NCBI RefSeq assembly: GCF_900021175.1
Contig: NZ_FCOP01000010.1
Location: forward strand, 692,940 to 756,939
From: Pseudenterobacter timonensis
GTDB lineage: Bacteria > Pseudomonadota > Gammaproteobacteria > Enterobacterales > Enterobacteriaceae
Reading direction: 5' to 3'
DNA: 64,000 nt
Of the stretch, positions 31,367 through 39,327 are shown piece after piece. Both the position numbers and the translations under genes were made by a program. The notes under the pieces are model-generated. The model did no database searches. It saw only the letters and a program-made list of their open reading frames with translations, and had not been told where the DNA came from. Each line of letters starts with the position of its first letter. Within the stretch, counting starts at the first letter, position 1.

Positions 31367-31546
31367 TCAGCAGACGCCAAAGTCGCCCTCTTCCTTATAG
31401 AGCGCCACGTCCGCCGCTTTCAGGGTAAATTTCTCCCCCTGCTCATTGCCCGTCTGGACTGCTACGATCTGATCGTCGTGAACTTCCACCACTTTCATTT
31501 TCGGACCGCCCATACGCGGTTGCACGATATCGCCGACAGAAAACAT
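31367..31546 (-). CDS. DUF2158 family small protein (YodC-like)
   Basis: A 59-residue reading frame (MFSVGDIVQPRMGGPKMKVV ... KEEGDFGVC). The GDIVQ...GGPKMKV pattern matches DUF2158 proteins such as E. coli YodC, small SH3-like beta-barrels of unknown function. An AGGAGGAG ribosome site precedes the start. It is a single gene with a hairpin after the stop. The call rests on the motif and the strong ribosome site. Confidence 0.75.
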   Translation of the reverse strand: MFSVGDIVQPRMGGPKMKVVEVHDDQIVAVQTGNEQGEKFTLKAADVALYKEEGDFGVC

Positions 31547-31651
31547 ACTTTCTCCTCCTTATTGTTGTCGTGTTGTTAAATTTAGCCTGGCGACGGCGCG
31601 GGGTACAGATGAATCGGCATGACTACTCCGTAAGCGTTAACCTCAGGGCGC

Positions 31652-31675
31652 GTAAAGAGCGTAAAAGAGCGTAAA
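31652..31675 (+). promoter_or_regulatory. Triple CpxR-like box upstream of yqaE
   Basis: GTAAA occurs three times in direct orientation at 31652-31656, 31661-31665 and 31671-31675, with spacers of four and five bases. The CpxR consensus is two GTAAA motifs a few bases apart, and yqaE belongs to the Cpx envelope-stress regulon in E. coli. Confidence 0.65.
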
Positions 31676-31771
31676 AGGAGACGTCGGGGATGGCGTGACG
31701 CGATAAACTCGCTACGCTTAAAGATAAAATCTCTTTCTTTACAATTACCTGTTAGCTTGTATGGAGTACCT

Positions 31772-31930
31772 ATGGGTTTCTGGCGTATCGTTATTACTAT
31801 TCTTCTGCCGCCGCTGGGCGTGTTGCTCGGCAAGGGCATTGGCTGGGCGTTTATACTCAATATCCTGTTAACGCTGCTGGGCTATATTCCGGGCCTGATT
31901 CACGCGTTCTGGGTGCAGAGCCGTTCATAA
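31772..31930 (+). CDS. yqaE: PMP3/UPF0057 small membrane protein YqaE
   Basis: A 52-residue inner-membrane protein with two hydrophobic helices: MGFWRIVITILLPPLGVLLG and a second spanning WAFILNILLTLLGYIPGLI. It is nearly identical to E. coli YqaE. Homologues (yeast Pmp3) affect membrane potential. The candidate CpxR boxes about 95 bases upstream suggest induction by envelope stress. A hairpin terminator follows. Confidence 0.93.
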   Translation: MGFWRIVITILLPPLGVLLGKGIGWAFILNILLTLLGYIPGLIHAFWVQSRS

Positions 31931-31942
31931 GAGAATAAAAAG

Positions 31943-31967
31943 AGGGACAGCATGGTCTGTCCCTTTT
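31943..31967. terminator. Terminator between yqaE and the BOF gene
   Basis: Eight-base stem AGGGACAG / CTGTCCCT followed by TTTTA on the plus strand and preceded by an A-rich stretch, so it can serve both convergent genes. Confidence 0.75.
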
Positions 31968-31970
31968 ACG

Positions 31971-32363
31971 TTATTTACGGATATGATCGACGCGTACCAC
32001 CGGCGGGGTCATCTTTTTATCCAGGCTGCCGTTAATACTAATCATCTGATCGGGCTCTACCGTGCGGCCATCAAATACCGCCTTGGGAATAATGGTATCA
32101 ATTTTCCCGGTCTTGTCGCGGAAAACATATTTATCATTTCCCTGATCGTCAATTAAATTACCGCGCAGCGAGATGGTCGCGCCGTCGTGCATCTCTTTCG
32201 CCTGTTTAATGGTCATTATGCGCGCATCTTCCGCACCGCGATAGCCATCATCCAGCGCGTGCGGCGGCGGTGGTGCAGCATCTTTTTTCAGCCCGCCATT
32301 ATCATCGGCATACGCCGCCGGAATTAACAGACAACAAATTAATGGCGCAACGGATAATTTCAT
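31971..32363 (-). CDS. BOF (YgiW/YdeI) family periplasmic OB-fold protein
   Basis: A 130-residue protein with a signal peptide ([19 protein letters not shown], cleavage before DD). A proline-rich linker ([18 protein letters not shown]) is followed by an OB-fold: [33 protein letters not shown] and a final VVRVDHIRK. Members such as YgiW, YdeI and VisP are periplasmic stress proteins that may bind small ligands or porins. Which paralogue this is cannot be decided from sequence alone. Divergent from the gene at 32504. Confidence 0.85.
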   Translation of the reverse strand: MKLSVAPLICCLLIPAAYADDNGGLKKDAAPPPPHALDDGYRGAEDARIMTIKQAKEMHDGATISLRGNLIDDQGNDKYVFRDKTGKIDTIIPKAVFDGRTVEPDQMISINGSLDKKMTPPVVRVDHIRK

Positions 32364-32503
32364 ACTGCCTCCCTAATGTTATCAACTTGACATATTAAGT
32401 CTGGTTGCTATTCCTTAAACTGGCAAACGAGATGAGTCTTAAATGTCCTTGCCTTTATAAAACAAGCGATTAGGAAAAATAAGCGAAACGGCTGGAGTGA
32501 AAC

Positions 32504-33016
32504 ATGGACAAGCTGGATGACAGTGTTGAGACGCTACCTGGCGTAAAAGAGAGCCGACGTGCGCTCAATTTTGAGAGCGGATGTCGTCAAGTGGGGCTGG
32601 TGCTTTTACTGATTATCGTTATTTCTGCAGTACTGGGATTTTTTTCTGATGGCTATTTTAGCTCTGCACAAAAAACAAATTCTGTACGCACTTTAAATGT
32701 GGATTATGAACGCTTCGGGCGTTTACAGATGGAATTTAAATATCACTTCAAAATTCACTCTCCCGATACCGATAATTATACCTTAAGTCTTGGCGGCGCA
32801 TTTACCGAGGATTTTCAGCCGGGAAATATTTCGCCGCAGCCTGATAAAATGTATAGCCAGGGAGAGAGGCTCTATCTGGTTTATGAGAATGTGAAAACAA
32901 AAGGAGATTTTTCTGTCTGGATGTACGCGACCCCCACAAGACCGGGGAAACTGGTCACGGCAGTCCAGGTGAATAACGAGCCGGAACTGCATTTTTGGCA
33001 GTTTATCTACCCCTAG
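32504..33016 (+). CDS. Unknown single-TM membrane-anchored protein
   Basis: Not recognised. 170 residues: a 26-residue cytoplasmic tail, a transmembrane helix (VGLVLLLIIVISAVLGFF, about residues 30-47), then a ~120-residue, beta-rich periplasmic part without cysteines (FGRLQMEFKYHFKIHSPDTD, YTLSLGGAFTEDF, RLYLVYENVKTKGDFSVWMY). The gene precedes the DUF421 gene by only 10 bases, and that gene is 11 bases from the CinA paralogue, so the three look like one operon. The neighbourhood suggests a partner of the DUF421 membrane protein; this is inference. Confidence 0.8.
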   Translation: MDKLDDSVETLPGVKESRRALNFESGCRQVGLVLLLIIVISAVLGFFSDGYFSSAQKTNSVRTLNVDYERFGRLQMEFKYHFKIHSPDTDNYTLSLGGAFTEDFQPGNISPQPDKMYSQGERLYLVYENVKTKGDFSVWMYATPTRPGKLVTAVQVNNEPELHFWQFIYP

Positions 33017-33026
33017 GAGGTAAAAG

Positions 33027-33473
33027 ATGGAAATGGTATTCCGGGCGTTAGCCATTTATCTGGTTTTGCTGGTGGTCTTTAAGATTGCCGGACGCCGTGC
33101 TTTGTTACAGATGACAAGCTTTGATCTGATCTTGCTGCTGATTATCAGTGAGGCGACGCAGCAGGCGCTGCTGGGCAATGACTTTTCAGTCACCGGCGCG
33201 ACGTTAACCATTATCACTCTGGTGGTGGTGGATGTCCTTTTTGGCCTGATTAAGAAATATATTTCAGGCGCGGAATCCATTCTGGATGGCACCCCCGTCA
33301 TTCTGGTGGAAAACGGCGTGCCGTTAATAGATAAGCTCAAAAAAGTGGATGTCTCCTGCGACGATATTCTGGTCGCAGCGCGGCAAAACCAGGGGATCAC
33401 GGAATTAAGCAAAATTAAATATGCCATTCTGGAGCGCAACGGACATATCTCTGTCATTCCAGAAGAAAATTAA
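33027..33473 (+). CDS. DUF421 (YetF/YcaP-like) membrane protein
   Basis: A 148-residue protein with two to three N-terminal helices (FRALAIYLVLLVVFKIAGRR, FDLILLLIISEATQQALLG, TLTIITLVVVDVLFGLI) and a C-terminal cytoplasmic DUF421 domain (LDGTPVILVENGVPLIDKLK, VSCDDILVAARQNQGI, KYAILERNGHISVIP). DUF421 proteins such as B. subtilis YetF and E. coli YcaP are of unknown biochemical role. The DUF421 domain here is of normal size. An AGGAGG ribosome site precedes the start. Confidence 0.85.
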   Translation: MEMVFRALAIYLVLLVVFKIAGRRALLQMTSFDLILLLIISEATQQALLGNDFSVTGATLTIITLVVVDVLFGLIKKYISGAESILDGTPVILVENGVPLIDKLKKVDVSCDDILVAARQNQGITELSKIKYAILERNGHISVIPEEN

Positions 33474-33484
33474 AGGAGCTAATA

Positions 33485-34003
33485 ATGAGCGATACAACCT
33501 ATAACGAAGCCAAAACCACAAATGAACTGACCCGCCAGGTATCTGAAGTATTAACCGATCTGGGATTGTATCTGACCACCGCTGAATCCTGTACTGGCGG
33601 CAACCTGGCGTCGGCGCTGTGCGCGGAGAAAGGCACCGCCGCGTTCTATGATATCGGGCTGGTTACCTTTAGCGACGAGGCTAAACAGAAGCTGCTGGGC
33701 GTGCAGGCCAGCACGCTGGAGAAATATACCGCCGTCAGCGAGCAGACGGTGAAAGAGATGTCAGCAGGGGCGCTGGAGCGCGCCGGGGCGGATGTCAGCA
33801 TCGCCATCAGCGGCTATGCCGGCCCTGACGGGGGCGAGGATGGCACGCCGGCAGGCACCGTCTGGTTTGCCTGGAACTATCGCGGCAAGGTGGAAACCAG
33901 CAAAGCGCTCTTCTCCGGTGAGTGCGAGGATGTGATTGAGAAAGCGGTGCGTTATTCGCTGGCGGAGCTGATTACAAAGCTCTCTGAATGGAAGAAAGGG
34001 TAA
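33485..34003 (+). CDS. CinA-family (PncC-like) protein, YdeJ type
   Basis: A 172-residue CinA C-terminal-domain protein, the length of E. coli YdeJ. The motif TTAESCTGGNLASALCAE contains the catalytic serine equivalent, and SGYAGPDGGEDGTPAGTVW the glycine-rich loop. Compared with PncC in this window (6081-6581), FVTYSNEAKAQMIGV becomes LVTFSDEAKQKLLGV: the active-site lysine is kept, but Phe replaces the Tyr two residues after Val. E. coli YdeJ is reported to lack clear NMN deamidase activity. It is last gene of the three-gene cassette. Confidence 0.85.
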   Translation: MSDTTYNEAKTTNELTRQVSEVLTDLGLYLTTAESCTGGNLASALCAEKGTAAFYDIGLVTFSDEAKQKLLGVQASTLEKYTAVSEQTVKEMSAGALERAGADVSIAISGYAGPDGGEDGTPAGTVWFAWNYRGKVETSKALFSGECEDVIEKAVRYSLAELITKLSEWKKG

Positions 34004-34018
34004 AGAAGAGTGCAGGGT

Positions 34019-34038
34019 GCCCCCTCCTGTGAGGGGGC
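34019..34038. terminator. Hairpin between CinA paralogue and cioB
   Basis: Eight-base stem GCCCCCTC / GAGGGGGC with a CTGT loop between convergent genes; the T-tracts are poor on both strands. Confidence 0.6.
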
Positions 34039-34048
34039 AAAAACAAAC

Positions 34049-35059
34049 TTAGTGATATCCTTCCGTTCCCGAGACTTTCCCGCGGAACACGTAGTAACTC
34101 CACGCGGTATAGACCAGAATCACCGGAATAATCAGCAGCGTCCCGACCAGCATAAAGAGCTGGCTGGCGGGGGGCGCCGCCGCATCCCAGATGGTGATAT
34201 CAGGCGGAATAATATGCGGCCACAGGCTGATGCCAAGCCCGCTGAAGCCCAGAAAGACCAGCCCCAGCGTCAGAATAAACGGGCGCGTGTGGCTGTCGGG
34301 GTTGCTGGTCAGGCGCCAGATCCACAGACCAAAAATCAGCACCAGTACCGGCACCGGCAGGAAGTAGAAGAAGCTAGGCAAGGTGAACCAGCGTTCAGAG
34401 ACATAGCCCCATCCCAGCGGCGTCCAGATGCTTACCACGGCGATGACCACCATCAGCGCCAGCAGGACGCGGCGGGTGAGCTGGCGCATCTGCTGCTGCA
34501 GCGAACCTTCACTCTTCATAATAAGCCAGGTGGTGCCGAGCAGCGCATAGGCCACAATCAGCCCCAGGCCGCAGAAGAGGTTAAAAGGGGTAAGCCAGTC
34601 GAGCGCCGATCCGGCAAAACGCCGCCCTTCCACCGGGAAGCCGTTTATCATCGCCCCTACCACAATTCCCTGGCTGAAGGTGGCCAGCAGGGAGCCGCCT
34701 GCGAACGAGTAGTCCCAGAACTGCCGGTGCGACGGGGTCGCCTTGAAGCGGAACTCGAAGGCCACGCCGCGAAAGATAAGGCCAATGAGCATGGCGGTGA
34801 GCGGGATGGTCAGGGCATCCACCACCACCGCGTAGGCGAGCGGGAAGGCGCCAAACAGCCCGGCGCCCCCCAGTACCAGCCAGGTTTCGTTGCCGTCCCA
34901 GACCGGGGCGACGCTGTTGACCATCACGTCACGCTCTTTGGGATCGCGCACAAAGTTAAACAGGATACCGATGCCCAGATCGAAGCCATCCATGATGATA
35001 TACATCAGGGTGGCAAAGACGATAATCGCAAACCAGATAACCGAAATATCGACGCCCAT
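34049..35059 (-). CDS. cioB: Cytochrome bd-type (cyanide-insensitive) quinol oxidase subunit II
   Basis: Inner-membrane CydB/CioB family subunit, 336 residues, with about eight to nine hydrophobic helices. Conserved motifs include MDGFDLGIG near the N-terminus, DGNETWLVLGGAGLFGAFPLAYA, FRGVAFEFR and SLWPHIIPPDITIW. The length and motifs fit the CioB/CydB2 branch better than CydB of bd-I (379 residues). It immediately follows cioA, the stop and start codons meeting at 35059. Confidence 0.93.
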   Translation of the reverse strand: MGVDISVIWFAIIVFATLMYIIMDGFDLGIGILFNFVRDPKERDVMVNSVAPVWDGNETWLVLGGAGLFGAFPLAYAVVVDALTIPLTAMLIGLIFRGVAFEFRFKATPSHRQFWDYSFAGGSLLATFSQGIVVGAMINGFPVEGRRFAGSALDWLTPFNLFCGLGLIVAYALLGTTWLIMKSEGSLQQQMRQLTRRVLLALMVVIAVVSIWTPLGWGYVSERWFTLPSFFYFLPVPVLVLIFGLWIWRLTSNPDSHTRPFILTLGLVFLGFSGLGISLWPHIIPPDITIWDAAAPPASQLFMLVGTLLIIPVILVYTAWSYYVFRGKVSGTEGYH

Positions 35060-36462
35060 CAGTGTTTCTCCTGTTCCGGTACGGATTCAGCGGCGGACAG
35101 CGGTCGGGCAGGGGTGCCTGCGGTATGCGAGCTGAGCGAGGCTGTCGGCTGCGGCCCTTTCTTGATAAGCCGAACCAGATAGACATATCCCACGCCAAAG
35201 ACCGAGCAGTAGACGACGATAAACGCCAGCAGGCTGATGCTCATCTGTAGCGTACTGTGCAGGGAGACCGCGTCCCGGGTTCGCAGCAATCCATAGACTA
35301 CCCAGGGCTGACGCCCGACTTCGGTGGTGACCCATCCGGCGAGGATGGCGACCAGTCCGGCGGGGCCCATCGCCAGCGCGAACCACTGGAAAGGCCGCGA
35401 CTGGTAAAGCCGTCCCCGGTAGCGCAGCCACAGGCTGATAAGCCCGAGGCCGATCATCAGCACGCCAAGGCCAACCATTACACGGAACGACCAGAAGATA
35501 ATCGGTGAGTCAGGTCGATCTTCCTTCGGAAAATCTTTCAGCGCCGGAACCTGTTTATCCAGGCTGTGGGTCAGGATCAGGCTTCCTAGGGCGGGGATCT
35601 CCAGCCCGTATTTGGTGCGCTCCTCTTCCATATCCGGCAGGCCAAACAGCAGCAGCGGCGTCGCTTCTCCCGGACGATTTTCCCAGTGGCCTTCGATCGC
35701 GGCGATTTTAGCGGGCTGATGCTCCAGCGTGTTAAGGCCGTGCATATCACCAACCATCGCCTGAATGGGAGCTACCAGCAGCGCCATCCATAAGGACATG
35801 GAGAACATTTTGCGCACCGCGGGCGTGTCGTTGCCGCGTAGCAGATGCCATGCTCCCGACGCGCCGACAAAAAGCGCGCTGCTCAGGAAAGCCGCAATGG
35901 ACATATGGAACAGGCGGTAGGGGAAAGAGGGGTTAAAGATAATGGCGAACCAGTCCTCGGGAATAACCTGACCGTTGGCGACGCTAAAGCCCTGCGGCGT
36001 CTGCATCCAGCTGTTAGAGGCGAGGATCCAGAAGGTGGACATCAGCGTACCCAGCGCAACCATGCAGGTGGCGAAGAAGTGCAGCCCGGGGCCGACTTTG
36101 TTCCAGCCGAAGAGCATAACGCCGAGAAAGCCAGCTTCAAGGAAAAATGCGGTGAGGACTTCGTAGGTGAGTAGAGGACCGGTAATGCTACCGGCGAATT
36201 GAGAAAATCCGCTCCAGTTGGTGCCAAACTGATAGGCCATCACCAGCCCGGAAACGACTCCCATCCCAAAATTTACAGCGAAGATTTTTAACCAGAAGTG
36301 GTACAGCGAACGCCAGACATCTTTTTTCGTTTTCAGCCACATCCCTTCCAGTACGACCAGATAGCTGGCAAGACCGATGGTCAGCGCGGGGAAGATAATA
36401 TGGAAGGAGACGGTAAAGGCGAACTGTATCCTGGCTAAGTGAAACGCATCAAGCTCGAACAT
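35059..36462 (-). CDS. cioA: Cytochrome bd-type (cyanide-insensitive) quinol oxidase subunit I
   Basis: Heme-bearing, quinol-oxidising subunit, 467 residues against 522 for CydA of E. coli bd-I. The shorter length reflects a short Q-loop, typical of CioA oxidases that resist cyanide. Signatures: RIQFAFTVSFHIIFPALTIG with a heme-ligand His21, the GRQPW motif (TTEVGRQPWVVYGLLRT) and AFFLEAGFLGVMLFGW. The C-terminal tail is hydrophilic. GGAG precedes the ATG. It starts 63 bases after katN, with a hairpin between, so it may be cotranscribed with yciGFE-katN. Confidence 0.93.
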   Translation of the reverse strand: MFELDAFHLARIQFAFTVSFHIIFPALTIGLASYLVVLEGMWLKTKKDVWRSLYHFWLKIFAVNFGMGVVSGLVMAYQFGTNWSGFSQFAGSITGPLLTYEVLTAFFLEAGFLGVMLFGWNKVGPGLHFFATCMVALGTLMSTFWILASNSWMQTPQGFSVANGQVIPEDWFAIIFNPSFPYRLFHMSIAAFLSSALFVGASGAWHLLRGNDTPAVRKMFSMSLWMALLVAPIQAMVGDMHGLNTLEHQPAKIAAIEGHWENRPGEATPLLLFGLPDMEEERTKYGLEIPALGSLILTHSLDKQVPALKDFPKEDRPDSPIIFWSFRVMVGLGVLMIGLGLISLWLRYRGRLYQSRPFQWFALAMGPAGLVAILAGWVTTEVGRQPWVVYGLLRTRDAVSLHSTLQMSISLLAFIVVYCSVFGVGYVYLVRLIKKGPQPTASLSSHTAGTPARPLSAAESVPEQEKH

Positions 36463-36493
36463 GCTCCGTTCCCTCAGGACATTGACGCATATT

Positions 36494-36518
36494 GCCCGGC
36501 AACGTGAGGTTACCGGGC
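36494..36518 (-). other. Hairpin in the katN-cioA spacer
   Basis: Ten-base stem GCCCGGTAAC / GTTGCCGGGC with one G-U pair and a five-base loop, REP-like, without a U-tract. It may act as a partial barrier or as an mRNA stabiliser between katN and cioA. Confidence 0.55.
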
Positions 36519-36525
36519 AGACCCT

Positions 36526-37398
36526 TTATGGCTTTTTCTTGCCTGCGCCCAGCTCAGCACCCGTAAGCGGATCGACCTCCTGGTCGGACTCGGTGCGTTT
36601 CGCCATGGCTTTCAGCAGCGTGGCCTGTTCCGGGGTGAGGGTCACCTCCGCGCCACCGTCGCCGCCATCCACAGCAGGCTGTGGATCTTTCACATAGTCG
36701 AAGTGTTTGTCGCTGTTCCAGCTACCGCGCACTTCACCACCCTCAGACATATTATAGTACTTGTCTGTGTACTCCTCGATCGGCGGCAGTTTGCCCGGCG
36801 GGAAGTTGTTGCGAATGGAGTAGAGCGCTTTTTCAAACGAGAGCTGGTGCGCCACTTCACGGGTCATCAGAAACGCCAGCGCATCTTTTACGCCCGGATC
36901 GTCGGTGACGTTAATCAGGCGTTCATAAATGATTTTCGCTCGCGCTTCTGCCGCGATATTTGAGCGCAGATCCGCCGTCACTTCGCCAATGGTATCCACG
37001 TAGGCCGCGGTCCACGGCACGCCGCCGGAGTTGGTCAACGCAGGGCCGCCGCCGTAGAGCAGGGAGGTAACGTGGCTGTCGTTGCCGTTAGCGGTCAGGG
37101 AACGATAGAGTTCAGCCTCATTTTCGGTCCCTTCCGCCAGCTCGCCTTTAGCTCCCTTGTTCAGCATGCCAACCAGCGTGCCGATAATTTCCAGGTGGCT
37201 CAGCTCTTCGGTAGCAATATCCAGCAGCATATCCTTACGGCCAGGATCTTCATCGCCTAAGCCCTGAGTAAAGTAGCGGCAGGCTGCCGCCAGTTCGCCC
37301 TGCGGGCCGCCAAATTGCTCCAGTAAAAGGTTAGCGAGGCCAGGATTAGGCTCGGCAACGCGAACGGTATATTGCAGTTGTTTCACATGTCGGAACAT
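36526..37398 (-). CDS. katN: Manganese catalase KatN
   Basis: Non-heme catalase with a dimanganese centre in a ferritin-like bundle, 290 residues (Salmonella KatN about 292). Candidate ligands by pattern are Glu35 (GPQGELAAACRY), Glu65 and His68 (ATEELSHLEIIG), Glu151 (NIAAEARAKIIYERL) and His184 (TREVAHQLSFEKAL). The C-terminal tail is acidic then basic (ESDQEVDPLTGAELGAGKKK). It is fourth in the yciG-yciF-yciE-katN cluster, the order seen in Salmonella, where the operon is RpoS-dependent. Confidence 0.95.
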   Translation of the reverse strand: MFRHVKQLQYTVRVAEPNPGLANLLLEQFGGPQGELAAACRYFTQGLGDEDPGRKDMLLDIATEELSHLEIIGTLVGMLNKGAKGELAEGTENEAELYRSLTANGNDSHVTSLLYGGGPALTNSGGVPWTAAYVDTIGEVTADLRSNIAAEARAKIIYERLINVTDDPGVKDALAFLMTREVAHQLSFEKALYSIRNNFPPGKLPPIEEYTDKYYNMSEGGEVRGSWNSDKHFDYVKDPQPAVDGGDGGAEVTLTPEQATLLKAMAKRTESDQEVDPLTGAELGAGKKKP

Positions 37399-37415
37399 GA
37401 TCTGCTCTCCTTATT

Positions 37416-37922
37416 TTATTTTTTTGCTTCAACGCCGTCGGCATCAGACCGCAGCAAGAATTGTTCCGTCGTATCAGGGATATGGCGAATCAGCCAGTCG
37501 GCCATCTGTTGCTCTTCGGCCAGGATAGATTCAATCGCCGGAATGGAGGCGGTATCGCCCGCTTTTTTCGCTGCGGCGAGCAGGGAGGTGTAACAGGCGA
37601 TCTCGAACTGTTCGAAAACGTAGCCGCTGATAGAGCCTTTTACGATCTCATCGGAGGGGAACATGCCGCCAATGGACTGCCCCAGTGCCGCCATTTTGCT
37701 CATCGAGTCTTTTAAAACCGAACGGGAAATATCATTGCGATCGAGGATCTCTTCCAGCAACGCAATCTGGTGTTTTGTTTCGGAAACGTGCTGTTCGATA
37801 CGTGCGCGCACGTCAGGATAGTTATCGATGCGGCTGGCCATGGATTCCAGCATAGACTCGGCTTGCTTTTCCATCGCGTGGGCATCGCGTAGCCAGTCAT
37901 GGTAATGTTCTACGTGATTCAT
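37416..37922 (-). CDS. yciE: Ferritin-like DUF892 protein YciE
   Basis: A 168-residue four-helix-bundle protein of the YciE/YciF (DUF892) family. Helical segments contain metal-ligand-like E-x-x-H patterns (RIEQHVSETKHQIALLEEIL, FEQFEIACYTSLLAAAKKAG, IESILAEEQQMADWLIRHIP). Function unknown; the family is linked to general stress and cell-surface or osmotic responses. It lies 17 bases before katN. Confidence 0.93.
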   Translation of the reverse strand: MNHVEHYHDWLRDAHAMEKQAESMLESMASRIDNYPDVRARIEQHVSETKHQIALLEEILDRNDISRSVLKDSMSKMAALGQSIGGMFPSDEIVKGSISGYVFEQFEIACYTSLLAAAKKAGDTASIPAIESILAEEQQMADWLIRHIPDTTEQFLLRSDADGVEAKK

Positions 37923-37946
37923 AATGGCGTCCTCTGGTTGCGTCTG

Positions 37947-38441
37947 TCAGGCCTGGGCTTTCTGATTGATATTTCCCACCGCTAAATCGGTGAGTTTCAG
38001 ATCGGTTGATTTCTCTTCTTCCAGCGTTTCGGCTAACAGCTTGACGGCTTTTTTATAGCCCAGCTGTTCCGCGAGCGTGGCGAGCGTGCCATAGCTGGCG
38101 ATTTCATAATGTTCAACTTTCTGTGCCGCAGCGATTAATGCCGCGTCACGGACTTCATTTTTTTCGGTGCTTTCGATCACTTCGTTGGCTTCTTCAATTA
38201 ATCCTTCCATCGCCACACATTTCATACGTTTGATTTTGATAGCCGGGTCGGATTCAACGATTTGATCAATACGTTCGATTTGCCCCTGGGTTTCTTCCAG
38301 GTGAGCTTTAAAAGCGGCGCTCAGTTTTTCACTGGAGGCTTCGCGCGCTAATTTAGAGAGCGCCCGGGTAAGCTGTTTTTCCGCGCTGTAGGTATCTGAT
38401 AGCAAGTGAATAAAAACATCCTGGATGCTCTTCATATTCAT
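37947..38441 (-). CDS. yciF: Ferritin-like DUF892 protein YciF
   Basis: A 164-residue protein close to E. coli YciF, whose structure is a dimeric ferritin-like diiron bundle. Ligand-bearing helices include SDTYSAEKQLTRALSKLARE, FKAHLEETQGQIERIDQIVE, AAQKVEHYEIASYGTLATLA and ETLEEEKSTDLKLTDLA. It is paralogous to yciE, 24 bases downstream of it. Confidence 0.95.
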   Translation of the reverse strand: MNMKSIQDVFIHLLSDTYSAEKQLTRALSKLAREASSEKLSAAFKAHLEETQGQIERIDQIVESDPAIKIKRMKCVAMEGLIEEANEVIESTEKNEVRDAALIAAAQKVEHYEIASYGTLATLAEQLGYKKAVKLLAETLEEEKSTDLKLTDLAVGNINQKAQA

Positions 38442-38530
38442 AGATTTTCCTCACGAGACAGAAATACTGCGAGCCCTCAGGCCCGCAGAGTCATCTTTAA
38501 ATCACAATCTGTGAAAAAGAGAGTGTTGAA

Positions 38531-38716
38531 TCAGGAGTTATCAGACTTGCGGCCACCGCCGTGGCTGTTCTGACCCCCTTTCTTCCCTGCTTCGGATGCA
38601 CGTTGCGGATCGTTTTTGAAGTTACCGCCGCTGTGCTGTCCGCCTTTTTTCCCTGCTTCAGATGCTTTTTCACGATCTTCAGCGAAATTACCGGAACCAC
38701 CACGATGCTCTGCCAT
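38531..38716 (-). CDS. yciG: Stress-induced KGG-motif protein YciG
   Basis: A 61-residue, very hydrophilic, Gly/Lys-rich protein with two con-10/KGG repeats (NFAEDREKASEAGKKGGQHS and NFKNDPQRASEAGKKGGQNS). Such proteins are probably disordered in solution. E. coli yciG is RpoS-dependent and affects motility and heat/acid tolerance. It is first gene of yciGFE-katN, 89 bases upstream of yciF. Confidence 0.95.
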   Translation of the reverse strand: MAEHRGGSGNFAEDREKASEAGKKGGQHSGGNFKNDPQRASEAGKKGGQNSHGGGRKSDNS

Positions 38717-39327
38717 ATATCAACCCTCATGTTGTGTTTATGTCAGTAAATACGAAATCATTCGTATCAGTTGCCGTTCAGGAATTAAAGTTAGTCGCTA
38801 TTCCGGAAGAGTCAAATGGGGTGTTTGTTAATTATTTGCGCAAATCTTTGTTTTAGATCAAATATAGCGCTTCGCTTAACGGAGAAATATTGTGGGGTAA
38901 CGCCATAGTTTCTATAGAAAGATCCAATGCTGTGCGATAACTTAGCGTCACTGCCGCTTCGTTTATACGAAGGACATCAGGTGTGGCGGGTCTCTTTACG
39001 TATCTTTACATTATTGCCGATACGCATAGATGAATTTATAAAATCGATATTCTGGAATATTCCTAAATTAAAGAGGCATGCTTTATACAGGTGAGGGAAT
39101 GGCCCGGTGAGCCGCATCAATATTAATGAAAGCGTTATTAGTAAAAAAATATTATTTCCTGCCCGCAGGAGAATGCACATACTTATTTTTCCGGATGTAT
39201 TCTATTTTCTTTGAATAAAAAATAACCAATCGCGCGGTCACGCACAGAACGGTGTAAAAGGGATGACCAGGCGGCAGACCTGTGTTACTAAATTGTTTCT
39301 ACTAAAAGCACAGACAGGATCTTAAAC
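38717..39327. other. yciG-aminotransferase intergenic region
   Basis: About 610 bases, AT-rich, with no gene I can support. It holds the divergent promoters of yciGFE-katN and the aminotransferase. A 67-residue frame at 38977-39180 has no clear ribosome site or family match. Confidence 0.55.

Noticed and set aside
31292..31579. 95-residue plus-strand frame
   Set aside because: Overlaps the DUF2158 gene on the other strand, and lacks a ribosome site and any family features.
31582..31860. 92-residue minus-strand frame
   Set aside because: Antisense to yqaE and its promoter; no support.
38977..39180. 67-residue minus-strand frame with a hydrophobic N-terminus
   Set aside because: In AT-rich DNA where such frames arise by chance; no clear ribosome site or similarity. 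Left as unsupported.
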